DNA from: Amia ocellicauda
Taxonomy: Eukaryota; Chordata; Actinopteri; Amiiformes; Amiidae
Assembly: GCF_036373705.1 (NCBI RefSeq)
Contig: NC_089858.1
Location: forward strand, 17,109,749 to 17,173,748
Direction of reading: 5' to 3'
Length of the DNA: 64,000 nucleotides
The notes under the pieces were generated by a model that made no database searches, had not been told where the DNA came from, and saw only the letters and a program-made list of their open reading frames with translations. The translations under genes were made by a program, and so were the position numbers. This document shows positions 11,901-45,841 of this stretch, one piece after another (position 1 is the first letter of the stretch; every line of letters begins with the position of its first letter).

Positions 11901-14900
11901 ACAGCTACTACTAGAGCTACTACTACTACTACTAATGATAACACACTGGCCTGTTTTCCTTGTGCTCAGAGAACATGGTGAAGGGGCTGGATGAGGAGGA
12001 GTCCCACTTCCTGGATGAGGTCTCCAGGCAGCAGCAGCTGGTGGAGAGGCAGCGCAGAGAGGAGGACCTGAAGGAGCTGAAGGAGTACAGAATATCCTTT
12101 CTGTCTCTCTCTCTCTCTGTCTGTTTGTCTGTCTCTCTGGGATCTGCTCTACCGCAGCACAGGGCCAGTGCCTGTGCTCACCTTCCAAGTTTTGGTCTCT
12201 CTCTCCCTCTCTCTGTCTCTGTCAGTAGGAAGCGTACAGGGGGAATGGTGCTGCTCACTGCTGCCCTTTTCCTAAAACATACAAAAAACCCAAACAAAAA
12301 AACAATAACAAAACCCTCAGTAAGAGCCTGTTGCCAAGCTGGTTTTAAATGTGACGGTCCAATCAACAGTTGCCATAGGAACTAATAGAGTCGTGAATAT
12401 GCACGCCGTGATCGCCAGTGATGCTAGCGATCAGAGTGGCCTGTGCAATGCTTTTAGGGGGAGGAAATGATTGAATAAAAATAATTTTCTCTGGTGTCTT
12501 AAACAACATACAAACATACAAAGCCTAAAATAATGTTTTATCGCCCTTCATCTTACTCATCAGATTTTTCAGTCTCCTTTAGACCACATTGCCTTTTTAT
12601 TGACAACAGAGCTGCGTGAATTCCCATTCATAGGCTCGAAGGAAAAAATAGATTTGCTTGGATTTATATGCAGTGTGATCGTCAGACTTAATTCCCCTTT
12701 CTTCTTTCTTCCAGTCTCTTTCTCTTCTGATTTGCGATGAAGTCTTTGGTTAAACAATATAATTCCCAGCTACAATCAATATTTGACTTACCTGTACCAA
12801 TGTCTGGACTATGTGTTTCCCTGCAGGATAGTGAGGTAACAATGAAACAGTGAGACTGCCGTCTGTTTGTAGTGTGTGTGTGTTTGTGGTTGTTGAACAA
12901 ATATCACCAATGTCATGAGGTCAAACTGTTGTTGTACCAGTTAGCTTATTAAGTTTACAAAGCAGTATAAGAGTTTAAAATGTAAACAAAATAACATATT
13001 AATAATTATGATTGTAATTACAGCTCAGCCTCACTGTTGAAGCCAGTCCTGGGGTTATTTCCTCTCTCAAAGCGCGGTGCAAATGCAGAGGCCTTGTCTC
13101 CGCGCACACGGAGCGCTCCCATGCCGATTCTCTCCCAGGATCTCCCTCCCGCTTGCTTGGCGATATTAGAACTGGTAGATCCATTCCTCTGAATATAAAA
13201 GGAGAGAGAGGAGATAATTAGTGGCTTTCTAACGCGGGTAGATTATTCATTCTGAAAGGATGGTCTGCCCAGCGCACCGAGTGTTTGCCTGCCCCAGATT
13301 CACAATGGCTGTCACGGTTATTGAAGAGGTGTCAGCGGATGGCGAAGCGAATTTCAATTTTTCTTCCGCATGGTATCAGGAGGCTGTGGGCCAGGTTTAA
13401 CACGAGCCCAGATTAGTCACTTTTGCCCCGTGACAACTGATCAAAGGATGTCTCTGCAAGAGCCCGTCTTGACGGACGTGCAGTGCAGCTGCAGCGCCAC
13501 CCGGGCCCGGCACCATTACCGCCCGGTGTGAAGCTGTGCTGTGTTCTCGTAGAGGCCACCATAAGATACGACGGACTCTTCTTTTCTCTAGAGACTGTGC
13601 TGCTTCTCAGTCAGCTGTGAGTGTGAGGCCAGACACTTGGACATGGAGAGGGCAACCGTCTTGTTCTCCTCTTCCTCTTCCTCTTCTTGGTGTGCATTCT
13701 CCACCCTGCATTAGAAACACGGTCGCGGTGCCAGCATGGGGTGGGGGTGGGGGGGGGGGGGATCTTGTTTGTTTCGTGATGCTTGGACCCTGTTCTTCAG
13801 CTGCAGCCTTGTTTCTGGGGGTGGAAGACGGGGGTGTAGACAGGCCACTAGTCACGGGTGCTGTACATGTCAAATTAGCCAGGCTCTGCTCTCTAGTTAG
13901 CTTGTAAACCACACAGGAAAAAGCTGATATTGATAAGAAATGCCGGTATATTGTTATTATCATTATTATTATTGTTAATTAATACATTTCCTTAAAAAAA
14001 AAAAGTAATTATACAATATTAAGGTCATGCCAAGGAGTTCCAGCCTTGATCTGTGCTGTCTAGAAATGTGTTTTTGTCACCATTCTGCCCAACAGGGTGT
14101 CTGTTGACTACAAGGGGAGTTGTCAAGGCAACTGCAACTTCCCGAATGCCTGGCTGCAGGGGAGCAGCAATGTGCCGAGCGGTTTGCAGCGCCGCGACGT
14201 TGCACAAGCTGCCTGCTGCTCCTGCTGTCCGTCGGGCCTGCCTGGGCCCGGGAGCCGTTGGTTCGGGGCAGAGTAGCAGGTGTTTGTCAAATGAGTAAAT
14301 GTGAGCTCAGGTGTCACAGTTGCGGTGTTGTGGGGAGTGTGAACGGAGACAAAGGGCTAGTTATGCCTGTGCACTCCAGTGACATAGGGGCGAGACGCGG
14401 TGTGTTTGCAGTCTTCCTGTTGCCTTTGATCTGTGCGTGTCTGTGTGAGTGTGTGTTGGGGAGGGGGGCACCCTGTCACAGCCTCTTTCCTTAACCTGGG
14501 GCTCACAGCGCTCTGACAAAACTGACAGCAAACACCGATAACAGGAAGGAGCCAGAGAAGAAGCCCACAGTGAAGCCAGCAGAGAGCAAGAGCGCCTTCT
14601 CACAGGCCAGGCTGCTGGCGGGAGCGGTGAAGCGCCGCAGGTGAGCCCCCTGCAGTCCCCCACAGCCCCCCGTGTGCTACACCACTCTGTGGCCGGGGGA
14701 GACGGGGAGCTGGGCGGCTAGGCCTGCTGCTCTCTCTGAGTGGAAAAGATGAATTGTGGAACAGCTGCTCATTGGCTAGGGCTGAAGGAGAGCAGGAGAC
14801 TTTTGGGGGGGCTTTTAAAATGTGTGTGTTGTGCAGGTTTGTTTGTGTGGGTATTTGTAATTTTTGTATGTGTTACTTTGATTAACAGAGGACACGGAAC

Positions 14901-16626
14901 CACCCAGTTGGTGGAAAATCTGTGTGTAATTTATCTTTGTGTCTTTGAATGGCTGTGAGCATCAGGGGCTACAGCTCTGAGATCTGCTCTGTACAGGGAG
15001 CCACGTGTTGGGACCCCCCATGCGCAGGTGCTGAAATTGTGATATGGTTAACGACTGACAACTCTCAAGTCCTCTGCTGGTTCATAACCCAGATACAAGA
15101 GCTGCAGAACTGGTGCAGACGGGCTGTCTGTAGTGAGAGGAGTCTATTCATGTGTGTGTCAGGAAACCCAATGGCTTATCAACTTGCAGCAGGATGGAAA
15201 GTCCTTCAGAGTTTCCAGGACAGAGACTGCAGACCTCATTTCATGTTAATTGCATCAGCTCTTGAGAGAGAGAGTCTCTGTGGATTGCTTGTTGAAGCTG
15301 ATATGGGGGCAATTATGCAGCGCCAGCGCTTTGTCAGTGGGTAGTAAGAGGCCATTGATAGTGCCCAGTCACCCCCGTCCTGCAATTATACCTGTCCCTC
15401 TACCAGAGACAGGCCATGGAAGCACTGCAGCTGACTGTATTAAATTCAGGCTTCAGAGGAAATGCTCTTTGGCGCAGTAATAGTGGGACATAATGAGAGC
15501 CCGAAATGAGATGAGCCTCCACAGCAGGGGACACAGGCACTGTAGCAACAGGGGTGGCTGGGGCTCAGCTTTGCCAATAGTCTGGTACTCTGTGAATCAC
15601 CTGGACCACTATTTATCGTTCTTTTAGCTCCAGTCTAGACTTTGCTTTTTACCCAGCTGCTGTCACCTACCAGCTGTCTTTGCAAAATAATTCCGAAGAA
15701 GCAATAACAGTTAATCTTTTGATTTCCCTCCCCATCTCTCTGGCACGATTTGTACTTCTGCACTTTTACATTTCCTGTCCTCTAAAGGGATGCAGATTCT
15801 TCAAAGTAAAATGAAGCAAGACTCACAGCGGACACCCTGAAATAAAAGCACCTTAGTACCCAGAGCCTCGGCTGGCACGCGGCTGCCTGGCACTGGTTGC
15901 ATTTCCATGAGAGGGTGCTCGGTACCGGTGCACCGTGTCTGAAGAGCTGGTGCCACCCTCTAATCTGGCCACGAGAGTAAATGACAAACCAATGCTCCCT
16001 GTATTTCAGCTCCGATTCATCCGACAGCTCGAAGAAGCAGCGGCTGGATGGGGAGGAGCTCAGCACCCAGCCAGGTGAGGAGGGTGGGAGAATAGGCTGC
16101 AATGACACTGTACTGTATCTGACACTAACCAGAGCAAGGGGGCCATCCTGTATCCATGTCTTCTGAAGTACTATGATGACAGTAGTAATAGAACTGTCTA
16201 TGTCTAATTTTGAACTTAATTATATATTTTTTAAATGGATTGTTAGAATAGTAAATAAGTATTTGTTGAGTTAATTGCAATTTAGATCAGGATGGTTGTC
16301 CTGGTATGCAGGGCGGGTCGAGGGTGCTGTCAGTCAATGCAGACCAGCGTGTGCTGCATGTCATAGTTTTCCCTGTTGTCTCGATTTCTGTGCATTGCTG
16401 CCCTGCAGACAGCGTGCACTGTGGCGGGGGGGCCAGAGAGGTGGGCGGCAGGGCTGTGGTCCACCGGCCGTCGGCATCGGTGTGCGTGGGCATCCTACCC
16501 GGCCTGGGTGCCTACTCCGGCAGCAGCGACTCCGAGTCCAGCAGTGACAGCGAAGGTACCTTGTGCACGGCCGGGAACATTCTCTCCTCTGTGTTGCATT
16601 CCAGGCATCTCCCCACGACGCCCTGA
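5939..16626 (+). CDS. psme3ip1: PSME3-interacting protein 1 (FAM192A/NIP30/PIP30), complete
   Basis: Six coding exons join in frame to 254 aa: 5939-6065, 9839-9937, 11970-12091, 14507-14640, 16010-16074 and 16409-16626 (TGA). The ATG follows a good acceptor (exon starts 5928). The N-terminal NIP30 domain is charged and helical ([20 protein letters not shown], then [17 protein letters not shown] and [19 protein letters not shown]). The middle ([14 protein letters not shown]) and the C-terminus ([17 protein letters not shown], about 206-222) are highly conserved. A serine/acidic cluster at 219-231 suits CK2 phosphorylation. The human protein is nuclear, binds the proteasome activator PA28gamma (PSME3) through its C-terminus and favours its pairing with the 20S core. 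The length equals the human protein as I know it. Exon 3 joins exon 4 across a U12-type intron. Introns contain Harbinger and hAT insertions. Confidence 0.97.
6066..6838 (+). other. psme3ip1 intron between coding exons 1 and 2, left part
   Basis: Non-coding sequence between the donor GAAG|GTGAGA at 6066 and the left end of the Harbinger element. I see nothing else that can be named. The intron resumes at 9499-9838 after the transposon. Confidence 0.5.
7206..7944 (-). pseudogene. Harbinger Myb/SANT-like DNA-binding protein, frameshifted
   Basis: The N-terminal frame (7944 down to about 7450) holds a Myb/SANT-like trihelix domain: [20 protein letters not shown] followed by [21 protein letters not shown] proline-rich linker follows. 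The C-terminal coiled coil ([11 protein letters not shown], then [19 protein letters not shown]) is in another frame, 7556-7206, ending LPLNEEEA and a stop. The frame switch lies roughly between 7440 and 7500. In active Harbinger systems this partner protein binds the ends and carries the transposase to the nucleus. It resembles the NAIF1-like family. Because of the frame break it is called a pseudogene. Confidence 0.8.
8130..8962 (+). pseudogene. HARBI1-like Harbinger transposase, frameshifted
   Basis: The C-terminal 152 residues (8504-8962) are open and carry the DDE nuclease signature of the PIF/Harbinger family: [12 protein letters not shown] (first D), [11 protein letters not shown] (second D) and [15 protein letters not shown] (E). 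Upstream, recognisable pieces ([18 protein letters not shown], then [20 protein letters not shown], then [14 protein letters not shown]) lie in different frames, with breaks near 8341 and 8435. The acidic tail ([12 protein letters not shown]) after the stop is also in another frame. TTTTCTTTTAG before 8500 could be a splice acceptor, so one break might be an intron. Overall it is a dead copy. Confidence 0.85.
10932..11266. mobile_element. Non-autonomous hAT element (MITE) with 8-bp target duplication
   Basis: The 335-bp element is flanked by the exact 8-bp duplication TTTTAGAG (10924-10931 and 11267-11274). Its ends are imperfect inverted repeats: CAGGGTTCCCAATGT on the left, and the complement of the right end reads CAGGGGTTCTCAAAGTGCAC. 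The CAGGG start and 8-bp duplication are diagnostic of hAT transposons. It encodes nothing. Confidence 0.85.
11815..11936 (+). repeat. ACT-type trinucleotide repeat
   Basis: Imperfect runs of ACT/ACA, with short pure blocks near 11925-11935. It ends about 35 bp before psme3ip1 coding exon 3. Confidence 0.8.
12092..14506 (+). other. psme3ip1: AT-AC U12-type (minor spliceosome) intron of psme3ip1
   Basis: After the codon TAC-AGA there is no GT; the intron begins ATATCCTTTC (12092), the U12 5' splice-site consensus. Near the 3' end is a perfect U12 branch-site consensus TTCCTTAAC (14487-14495), and the intron ends CTCAC, 12 nt after the branch adenosine at 14494. Splicing there joins AGA to AGC in phase 0 and restores the conserved protein (EYR then the KKPTVKP region). 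Apart from CT/GT-rich runs the 2.4-kb interior holds nothing I can name. Confidence 0.93.
14641..16009 (+). other. psme3ip1 intron between coding exons 4 and 5
   Basis: A GT-AG intron (donor GCAG|GTGAGC, acceptor TATTTCAG). No repeats or exons were recognised inside it. The next intron, 16075-16408, is likewise plain. Confidence 0.6.
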
Positions 16627-17104
16627 GCCAGACCCCCATTGCCCGTGCTGCTGTCGCTGTATTGTAGCCGTTGCCATCACTGTCGTTGTTTTTGCCGTGA
16701 GCCATGCTGATACATTACATTACCCCCCCCCTCCTTTCAGCTCCCCCCGCTCTGTATCTCTAACAACCCATGTGTTACATTCCACGCAGTTTAACCTATG
16801 GCAGCCCCCCTCCCCCAACGTCAACGGAAGATTTTCGCAGTGCTTTTGCAGAGATAATGTGAAGGACAGTTAAGTACCTCGAGGACCCAACCAAGTGGAC
16901 GGCACAAGGTCGTGTTAAAGCTCACGGAGATGTCTCTGCCTGTGGTGGGAAAAAAGAGGTGTTTTTGTTTGTTTGTTTTGGGCTGTTGTTCTTTCCCCTC
17001 CCACCCTTTCCTTTAAAACGTTAAACAAAATAATTCAAACTGGAACCACAACTCAGAGATAGTTGGATATGTTTTTGTGTTTTGTATGTACAAGCATAAC
17101 ATAA

Positions 17105-17162
17105 AATAAAATGTGTGAGCTCAGTGGTTGCAAAGTGAATGCCTGGTAAAATACTGAATAAA
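17105..17162 (+). terminator. psme3ip1 polyadenylation signals
   Basis: Two AATAAA hexamers, at 17105-17110 and 17157-17162, lie about 0.5 kb after the stop at 16626. The first is followed by a TG-rich run. They mark the probable transcript end; the 3' UTR would be 16627 to about 17180. Confidence 0.65.
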
Positions 17163-17179
17163 TACATTTTTAAGTTATG

Positions 17180-18229
17180 TGTTATCTAATTGTCTCCTTT
17201 CTTTGCGATGACCAGATTTTGCGTCCATTGAAACACTGCCCTTTAATTCAGTTTTGTTTGTAGCTGCATTCGAAATTGTGTGGCAGCAGGAAAATACTCT
17301 GCAGTTGGTCATGCGGGGGCCTGAGTGCGTTAAGGTTTCAACACAATAGAGGCCTTCAAGAAAAATATCCTTTTCAGAGACAGAACAGAGCCAAAGACTG
17401 GTCTCTGTCATGCCATAAATGGAGTTTATAAACTGAGGTTCAGGAGGAAAACAATCCCCAATCTCGTGCCTGGCTTTTTCGCCCTCACAAGCTTAAGTAT
17501 CCAGCAACACCCACACTCTCCCAGCATGCATCACTTTGCATCCCTTCTCCACCCCAAATGCCAGCTTTGCCATAGTGTGATGGCTCATGGGGGGGGTTTA
17601 TGGCCTTGTCCTCATGTCCAGATCCTTGTTCCCTCAATCAAGGTAGAATAGGCCAAAATAAACTATTTACCTTCTACTACATGTGTCTATTGGGGTTGTC
17701 TGAACTCCCGAGCGTCTATATTACACTGATGCTGTGTGGAAATAAAACTACTTGCTGCAATTGGATGCACACCCCCAAGCATACCCAACAAGCACACCCA
17801 CTGTGTCAAAACTCCCTAGCCCACCAGGACAATATACTGATATACTGTGGAGAACCAAAAAAAACATCACCCTAAGTGTGTCTGCAGCCCTGTTACACAG
17901 CACAAACAACATACATTTACAAAAGGCACAAGTCAGCATCAGACATGCATTTGAACATTGTGACCAAATGCAAAACCAAATACAACTCCTTCCAGAAAGA
18001 TTCAAGGTTACCTTTTCCATACTGCTCTGAAGATGGTGGCTCCTCTAGTGTCTACTTCGGGCCCCAGCTGTGTGTTTCTGGCAGGTGGGATGAGCAGAGT
18101 GTTGAACGTGGAGTGCCAGCCCACAGTCACCAGTGCTGCAGCCCAGCAAGTTAACTGGCGGCCCTCAGTGCCACCACGGCTCCATGAAAACACTCTGCTT
18201 CATTGCATTAAAATAATATAATTTATATA
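17180..18229. other. Intergenic gap between convergent psme3ip1 and cpne2, first part
   Basis: No gene or named repeat was seen. The rest of the gap is the DD34E element (18230-19820) and 19821-20940. Confidence 0.5.
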
Positions 18230-18457
18230 CAGTGAGGGAAAAAAGTATTTGATCCCCTGCTGATTTTGTACGTTTGCCCACTGACAAAGAAATGATCAGT
18301 CTATAATTTTAATGGTAGGTGTATTTTAACAGTGAGAGACAGAATAACAGCAAAAAAATCCAGAAAAACTCATTTCAAAAAAGTTATAAATTGATTTGCA
18401 TGTTAATGAGGGAAATAAGTATTTGATCCCCTATCAATCAGCAAGATTTCTGGCTCC

Positions 18458-18554
18458 CAGGTGTCTTTTATACAGGTAACGAGCTGAGATTAGGAGCACT
18501 CTCTTAAAGGGAGTGCTCCTAATCTCAGTTCGTTACCTGTATAAAAGACACCTG
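18458..18554. repeat. Near-perfect 46-bp-arm hairpin inside the DD34E element
   Basis: The left arm starts CAGGTGTCTTTTATACAGGT at 18458. The right arm ends with its complement at 18554, with about two mismatches over 46 bp and a loop of a few bases around TTAAAG (near 18505). It lies between the left terminal repeat and the transposase ATG at 18597, where the 5' UTR of the transposase mRNA would be. Confidence 0.9.
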
Positions 18555-18596
18555 TCCACAGAAGCAATCAATCAATCAGATTCCAAACTCTCCACC

Positions 18597-19613
18597 ATGG
18601 CCAAGACCAAAGAGCTGTCCAAGGATGTCAGGGACAAGATTGTAGACCTACACAAGGCTGGAATGGGCTACAAGACCATCGCCAAGCAGCTTGGTGAGAA
18701 GGTGACAACAGTTGGTGCGATTATTCGCAAATGGAAGAAACACAAAATAACTGTCAGTCTCCCTCAGTCTGGGGCTCCATGCAAGATCTCACCTCGTGGA
18801 GTTTCAATGATCATGAGAACGGTGAGGAATCAGCCCAGAACTACACGGGAGGATCTTGTTAATAATCTCAAGGCAGCTGGGACCATAGTCACCAAGAAAA
18901 CTATTGGTAACACACTACGCTGTGAAGGACTGAAATCCTGCAGCGCCTGCAAGGTCCCCCTGCTCAAGAAAGCACATGTACAGGCCCATCTGAAGTTTGC
19001 CAATGAACATCTGAATGATTCAGAGGAGAACTGGGTGAAAGTGTTGTGGTCAGATGAGACCAAAATCGAGCTCTTTGGCATCAACTCAACTCGCCGTGTT
19101 TGGAGGAGGAGGAGGAATGACCCCAAGAACACCATCCCCACCGTCAAACATGGAGGTGGAAACATTATGCTTTGGGGGTGTTTTTCTGCTAAGGGGACAG
19201 GACAACTGCACCACATCAAAGGGACGATGGACGGGGCCGTGTACCGTCAAATCTTGGGTGAGAACCTCCTTCCCTCAGCCAGGGCATTGAAAATGGGTCG
19301 TGGATGGGTATTCCAGCATGACAATGACCCAAAACACACAGCCAAGGCAACAAAGGAGTGGCTCAAGAAGAAGCACATGAAGGTCCTGGAGTGGCCTAGC
19401 CAGTCTCCAGACCATAATCCCATAGAAAATCTGTGGAGGGAGCTGAAGCTTCGAGTTGCCAAACGTCAGCCTCGAAACCTTAATGACTTGGAGAGGATCT
19501 GCAAAGAGGAGTGGGACAAAATCCCTCCTGAGATGTGTGCAAACCTGGTGGCCAACTGCAAGAAACGTCTGACCTCTGTGATTGCCAACGAGGGTTTTGC
19601 CACCAAGTACTAA
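18597..19613 (+). CDS. Tc1-like DD34E transposase, intact ORF
   Basis: A 338-aa transposase. I chose the ATG at 18597 because it has a strong Kozak context (CCACCATGG) and starts [10 protein letters not shown] as Tc1 proteins do; the open frame extends further upstream through the hairpin. The paired-like DNA-binding region spans about residues 1-120. The catalytic residues are D153 ([11 protein letters not shown]), D242 (QHDNDPKH) and E277 (NPIENLW), with 34 residues between the last two. The glycine-rich box [13 protein letters not shown] is present. No frameshift or stop interrupts it, so it could encode a full protein; I cannot tell whether it is active. Confidence 0.92.
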   Translation: MAKTKELSKDVRDKIVDLHKAGMGYKTIAKQLGEKVTTVGAIIRKWKKHKITVSLPQSGAPCKISPRGVSMIMRTVRNQPRTTREDLVNNLKAAGTIVTKKTIGNTLRCEGLKSCSACKVPLLKKAHVQAHLKFANEHLNDSEENWVKVLWSDETKIELFGINSTRRVWRRRRNDPKNTIPTVKHGGGNIMLWGCFSAKGTGQLHHIKGTMDGAVYRQILGENLLPSARALKMGRGWVFQHDNDPKHTAKATKEWLKKKHMKVLEWPSQSPDHNPIENLWRELKLRVAKRQPRNLNDLERICKEEWDKIPPEMCANLVANCKKRLTSVIANEGFATKY

Positions 19614-19820
19614 GTCGAAGGGGTCAAATACTTATTTCCCTCATTAACATACAAATCAATGTATAACTTTTTTGAAATGCGTTTTTCTGGATTTTTTTGT
19701 TGTTATTCTGTGTCTCACTGTTAAAATACACCTACCATTAAAATTATAGACTGATCATTTCTTTGTCAGTGGGCAAATTTACAAAATCAGCAGGGGATCA
19801 AATACTTTTTTCCCCCACTG

Positions 19821-20940
19821 TACATACATTACAGTTACACTCCAGTAATCCATCAATCCATTGCGCTGAGATAGAAACAATTTTGAAGTGTAGAGGATAG
19901 AGCTGCAGCCTCCCTCACCTGGCCAGATCTGCTGACCAGCTCACCTGAGCCCAGTTGTGTGTTCAGGATGCGCCCCCTGGCTGAAGGTTATGGGGGTTTG
20001 TGTTTCCATTGGTCTGTCAGTTCGAACTGCTCCCACTACCAAAGACAGCTGGGCAAGAAGGAAGGCGTGACAGAAAGAGGGAGGGTGTGCCCCCAACACC
20101 CAGGGCGTGCAGAGTAATTCTTAATGAATTCATGAATCTCAATGAACATCTAACAGACAGATTAATGTATATGCATGTACAGAAATCAAATGCTATCTGC
20201 CCACTTGTCTCCTTGGTTGGTGACTCACAACGGTTAAGCCTTCATTGTGCATGTACTGTTAATTAAATTAAATGTGCGTGTTGAGTGCATATATATCTAT
20301 ATATACATACTTATTTACATAGCCTTCGATCAAATTCTATTGAAAACGCCTCACGCTGAGCACCGCTGTTGTGCTGAGTGCTTCCGTCTCCCGGCTGAGT
20401 GTTGTGGAGAGGGCTCTCGGTGCGCGGGGCTCAAGTGGATAATGGAGACGTCCCTCCTGCCGACAGTGGAGCAGCTGCGTTCTTGAACACACGCCCCGGA
20501 ACATGCGAGTAGCAAATGGTGGACAGCTTCATGCTGTGTGCCGAGGAGGCGCGCTACACAGGTAGGTGTGCCACACAGCCGCGGTCTCCGGGCAGTCGGG
20601 GGCGCCTGCATTGCAATACACCGTGATACTGTCCTGGCGGTGCCTGACAGCATCGCTCCCCAAACACAAACACTGCGCTGACCTCTGCGTCCAGCATCCA
20701 GTCCTGTCTGTAATCCTGTGAACACAACAGTGCAGCACTCCGGGGCCTGTCCTGTTCACTGACAGATCACAAGTTCTGTCCCGATATTACCATGAGCAAT
20801 AAGGGTGTCAATCTACACTGACACCTAAACCAGTCAAGTGAAAACCGCACCGCCACCCTGCCTGTCTCGCAGACACTGCAGGGCTCTCTCTCCCTGCAGA
20901 CGACAGACAGAACGCTCCAGCGTGTCCGTTGTGTTAAAAG
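19821..20940. other. Intergenic gap, second part
   Basis: It contains a short TA-rich run near 20287-20310 and a GC-richer stretch (20370-20800) without a recognisable gene. A possible orphan exon near 20517-20562 is discussed in the findings. Confidence 0.4.
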
Positions 20941-20946
20941 TTTATT
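20941..20946 (-). terminator. cpne2 polyadenylation signal
   Basis: TTTATT on the plus strand is AATAAA on the minus strand, 468 bp beyond the cpne2 stop. The cpne2 3' UTR would run from 21413 to about 20920. Confidence 0.55.
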
Positions 20947-21413
20947 GACTGATAAACCTGAGTATGACAAAATTACAAGTCAACTGTATAAAATAGCCAA
21001 CATATGAACTGGACAAAAGTACTTTTTTGTATCACAGATTACAAGTCACTGACTACATAAGATACTTAAAATGTGTTTAAACATTAATATAACCTTTAAA
21101 AAAAAAACAATAAAATCATACAGAACTTAAGTACAAAGGTACATTCAATACTTTTTCAATAGTTTTTCCTCCCACGCCCCCGGCCTAAAAGTGTCTGGGC
21201 CCTGCGTAGTGTTAGTTGTTATAGTGCCTGCACCCAAAGTTGTCTTCTAAAAGTCTGGCATTCAGTTTAAGAAGGTAGTTTAAAAAAATCAGACATGGCA
21301 AATAAAAATTACTTCCATGCAGTTTTTTTTTTTTTTTTGATTCGTCGTCTTTTGATTTGTAAACAATGAAAAGATTTTGGCAAACATGCAAAGTTCTTGA
21401 GGAGGGTGTCAGG

Positions 21414-45250
<23,837 letters not shown>

Positions 45251-45841
45251 TTACAGAAAGGTTTCCCAATCAGGCCCACAGACACACAAGAGTTGTGTGT
45301 AGCTCCTATTTGTTTGCTTGCATCAATAATAATAAAAGACCCAGTACTTTCCCAAGCTCCTTCTCTGTCTCACCTTAGATTGGACACTCCCAGGTTCCAC
45401 AAAGTATATTGTATACCCTCCTAATCAACATGTCCATGAAAACTACATGTATATTTGTCTTTTCTTATGCCTTTTCTTTAAGAGTTGCTTTATTGCTTAA
45501 TAAGTGATTCCCTTCCCTGCATTGAAAAAAATATCCGGAGCTGACAATCAACTTGAATCCTGAGTCTCATTGGATAATAAATCCACTACAAATAAATAAT
45601 AAATCAACTGAAGGACTCTATGTCAAAGAACCTTCTGCATAAAAACCACATGTAAGGACACCAAGAGAGAGAAGGGCATATTAGACAGAGAAAATGAAAG
45701 AAAGGTAAAAAAAGGAAAAAAGGCACGTGAGTTCCTCTCTGAACCTCTTGAAAACCACAGTGAAAAACAACATTGGCATTCACTCTCTCTTTTGGGACAA
45801 TTCACAGCTGTAGAAAACTATATATATATATATAAACAGTA

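Larger units (their letters stand above)
9938..11969 (+). other. psme3ip1 intron between coding exons 2 and 3
   Basis: It holds the hAT MITE at 10932-11266 and an ACT/ACA trinucleotide repeat at about 11815-11936 directly before exon 3. No coding sequence was recognised. Confidence 0.5.
18230..19820 (+). mobile_element. DD34E Tc1-like element with long IR/DR ends
   Basis: A complete 1591-bp element flanked by TA (18228-18229 and 19821-19822). The inverted repeats are about 205 bp (18230-18433 and about 19614-19820), starting CAGTGAGGGAAAAAAGTATT. Each carries the direct repeat AGTATTTGATCCCC twice, near its outer and inner edge: the IR/DR design of Sleeping Beauty-type elements, where both copies bind transposase. 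A long hairpin (18458-18554) separates the left repeat from the transposase gene. It lies between psme3ip1 and cpne2, outside both. Confidence 0.95.

Noticed and set aside
14120..14494. ORFs of 100-124 aa on both strands inside the U12 intron
   Set aside because: GC-rich chance frames. They end before exon 4, and the spliced frame accounts for the conserved protein.
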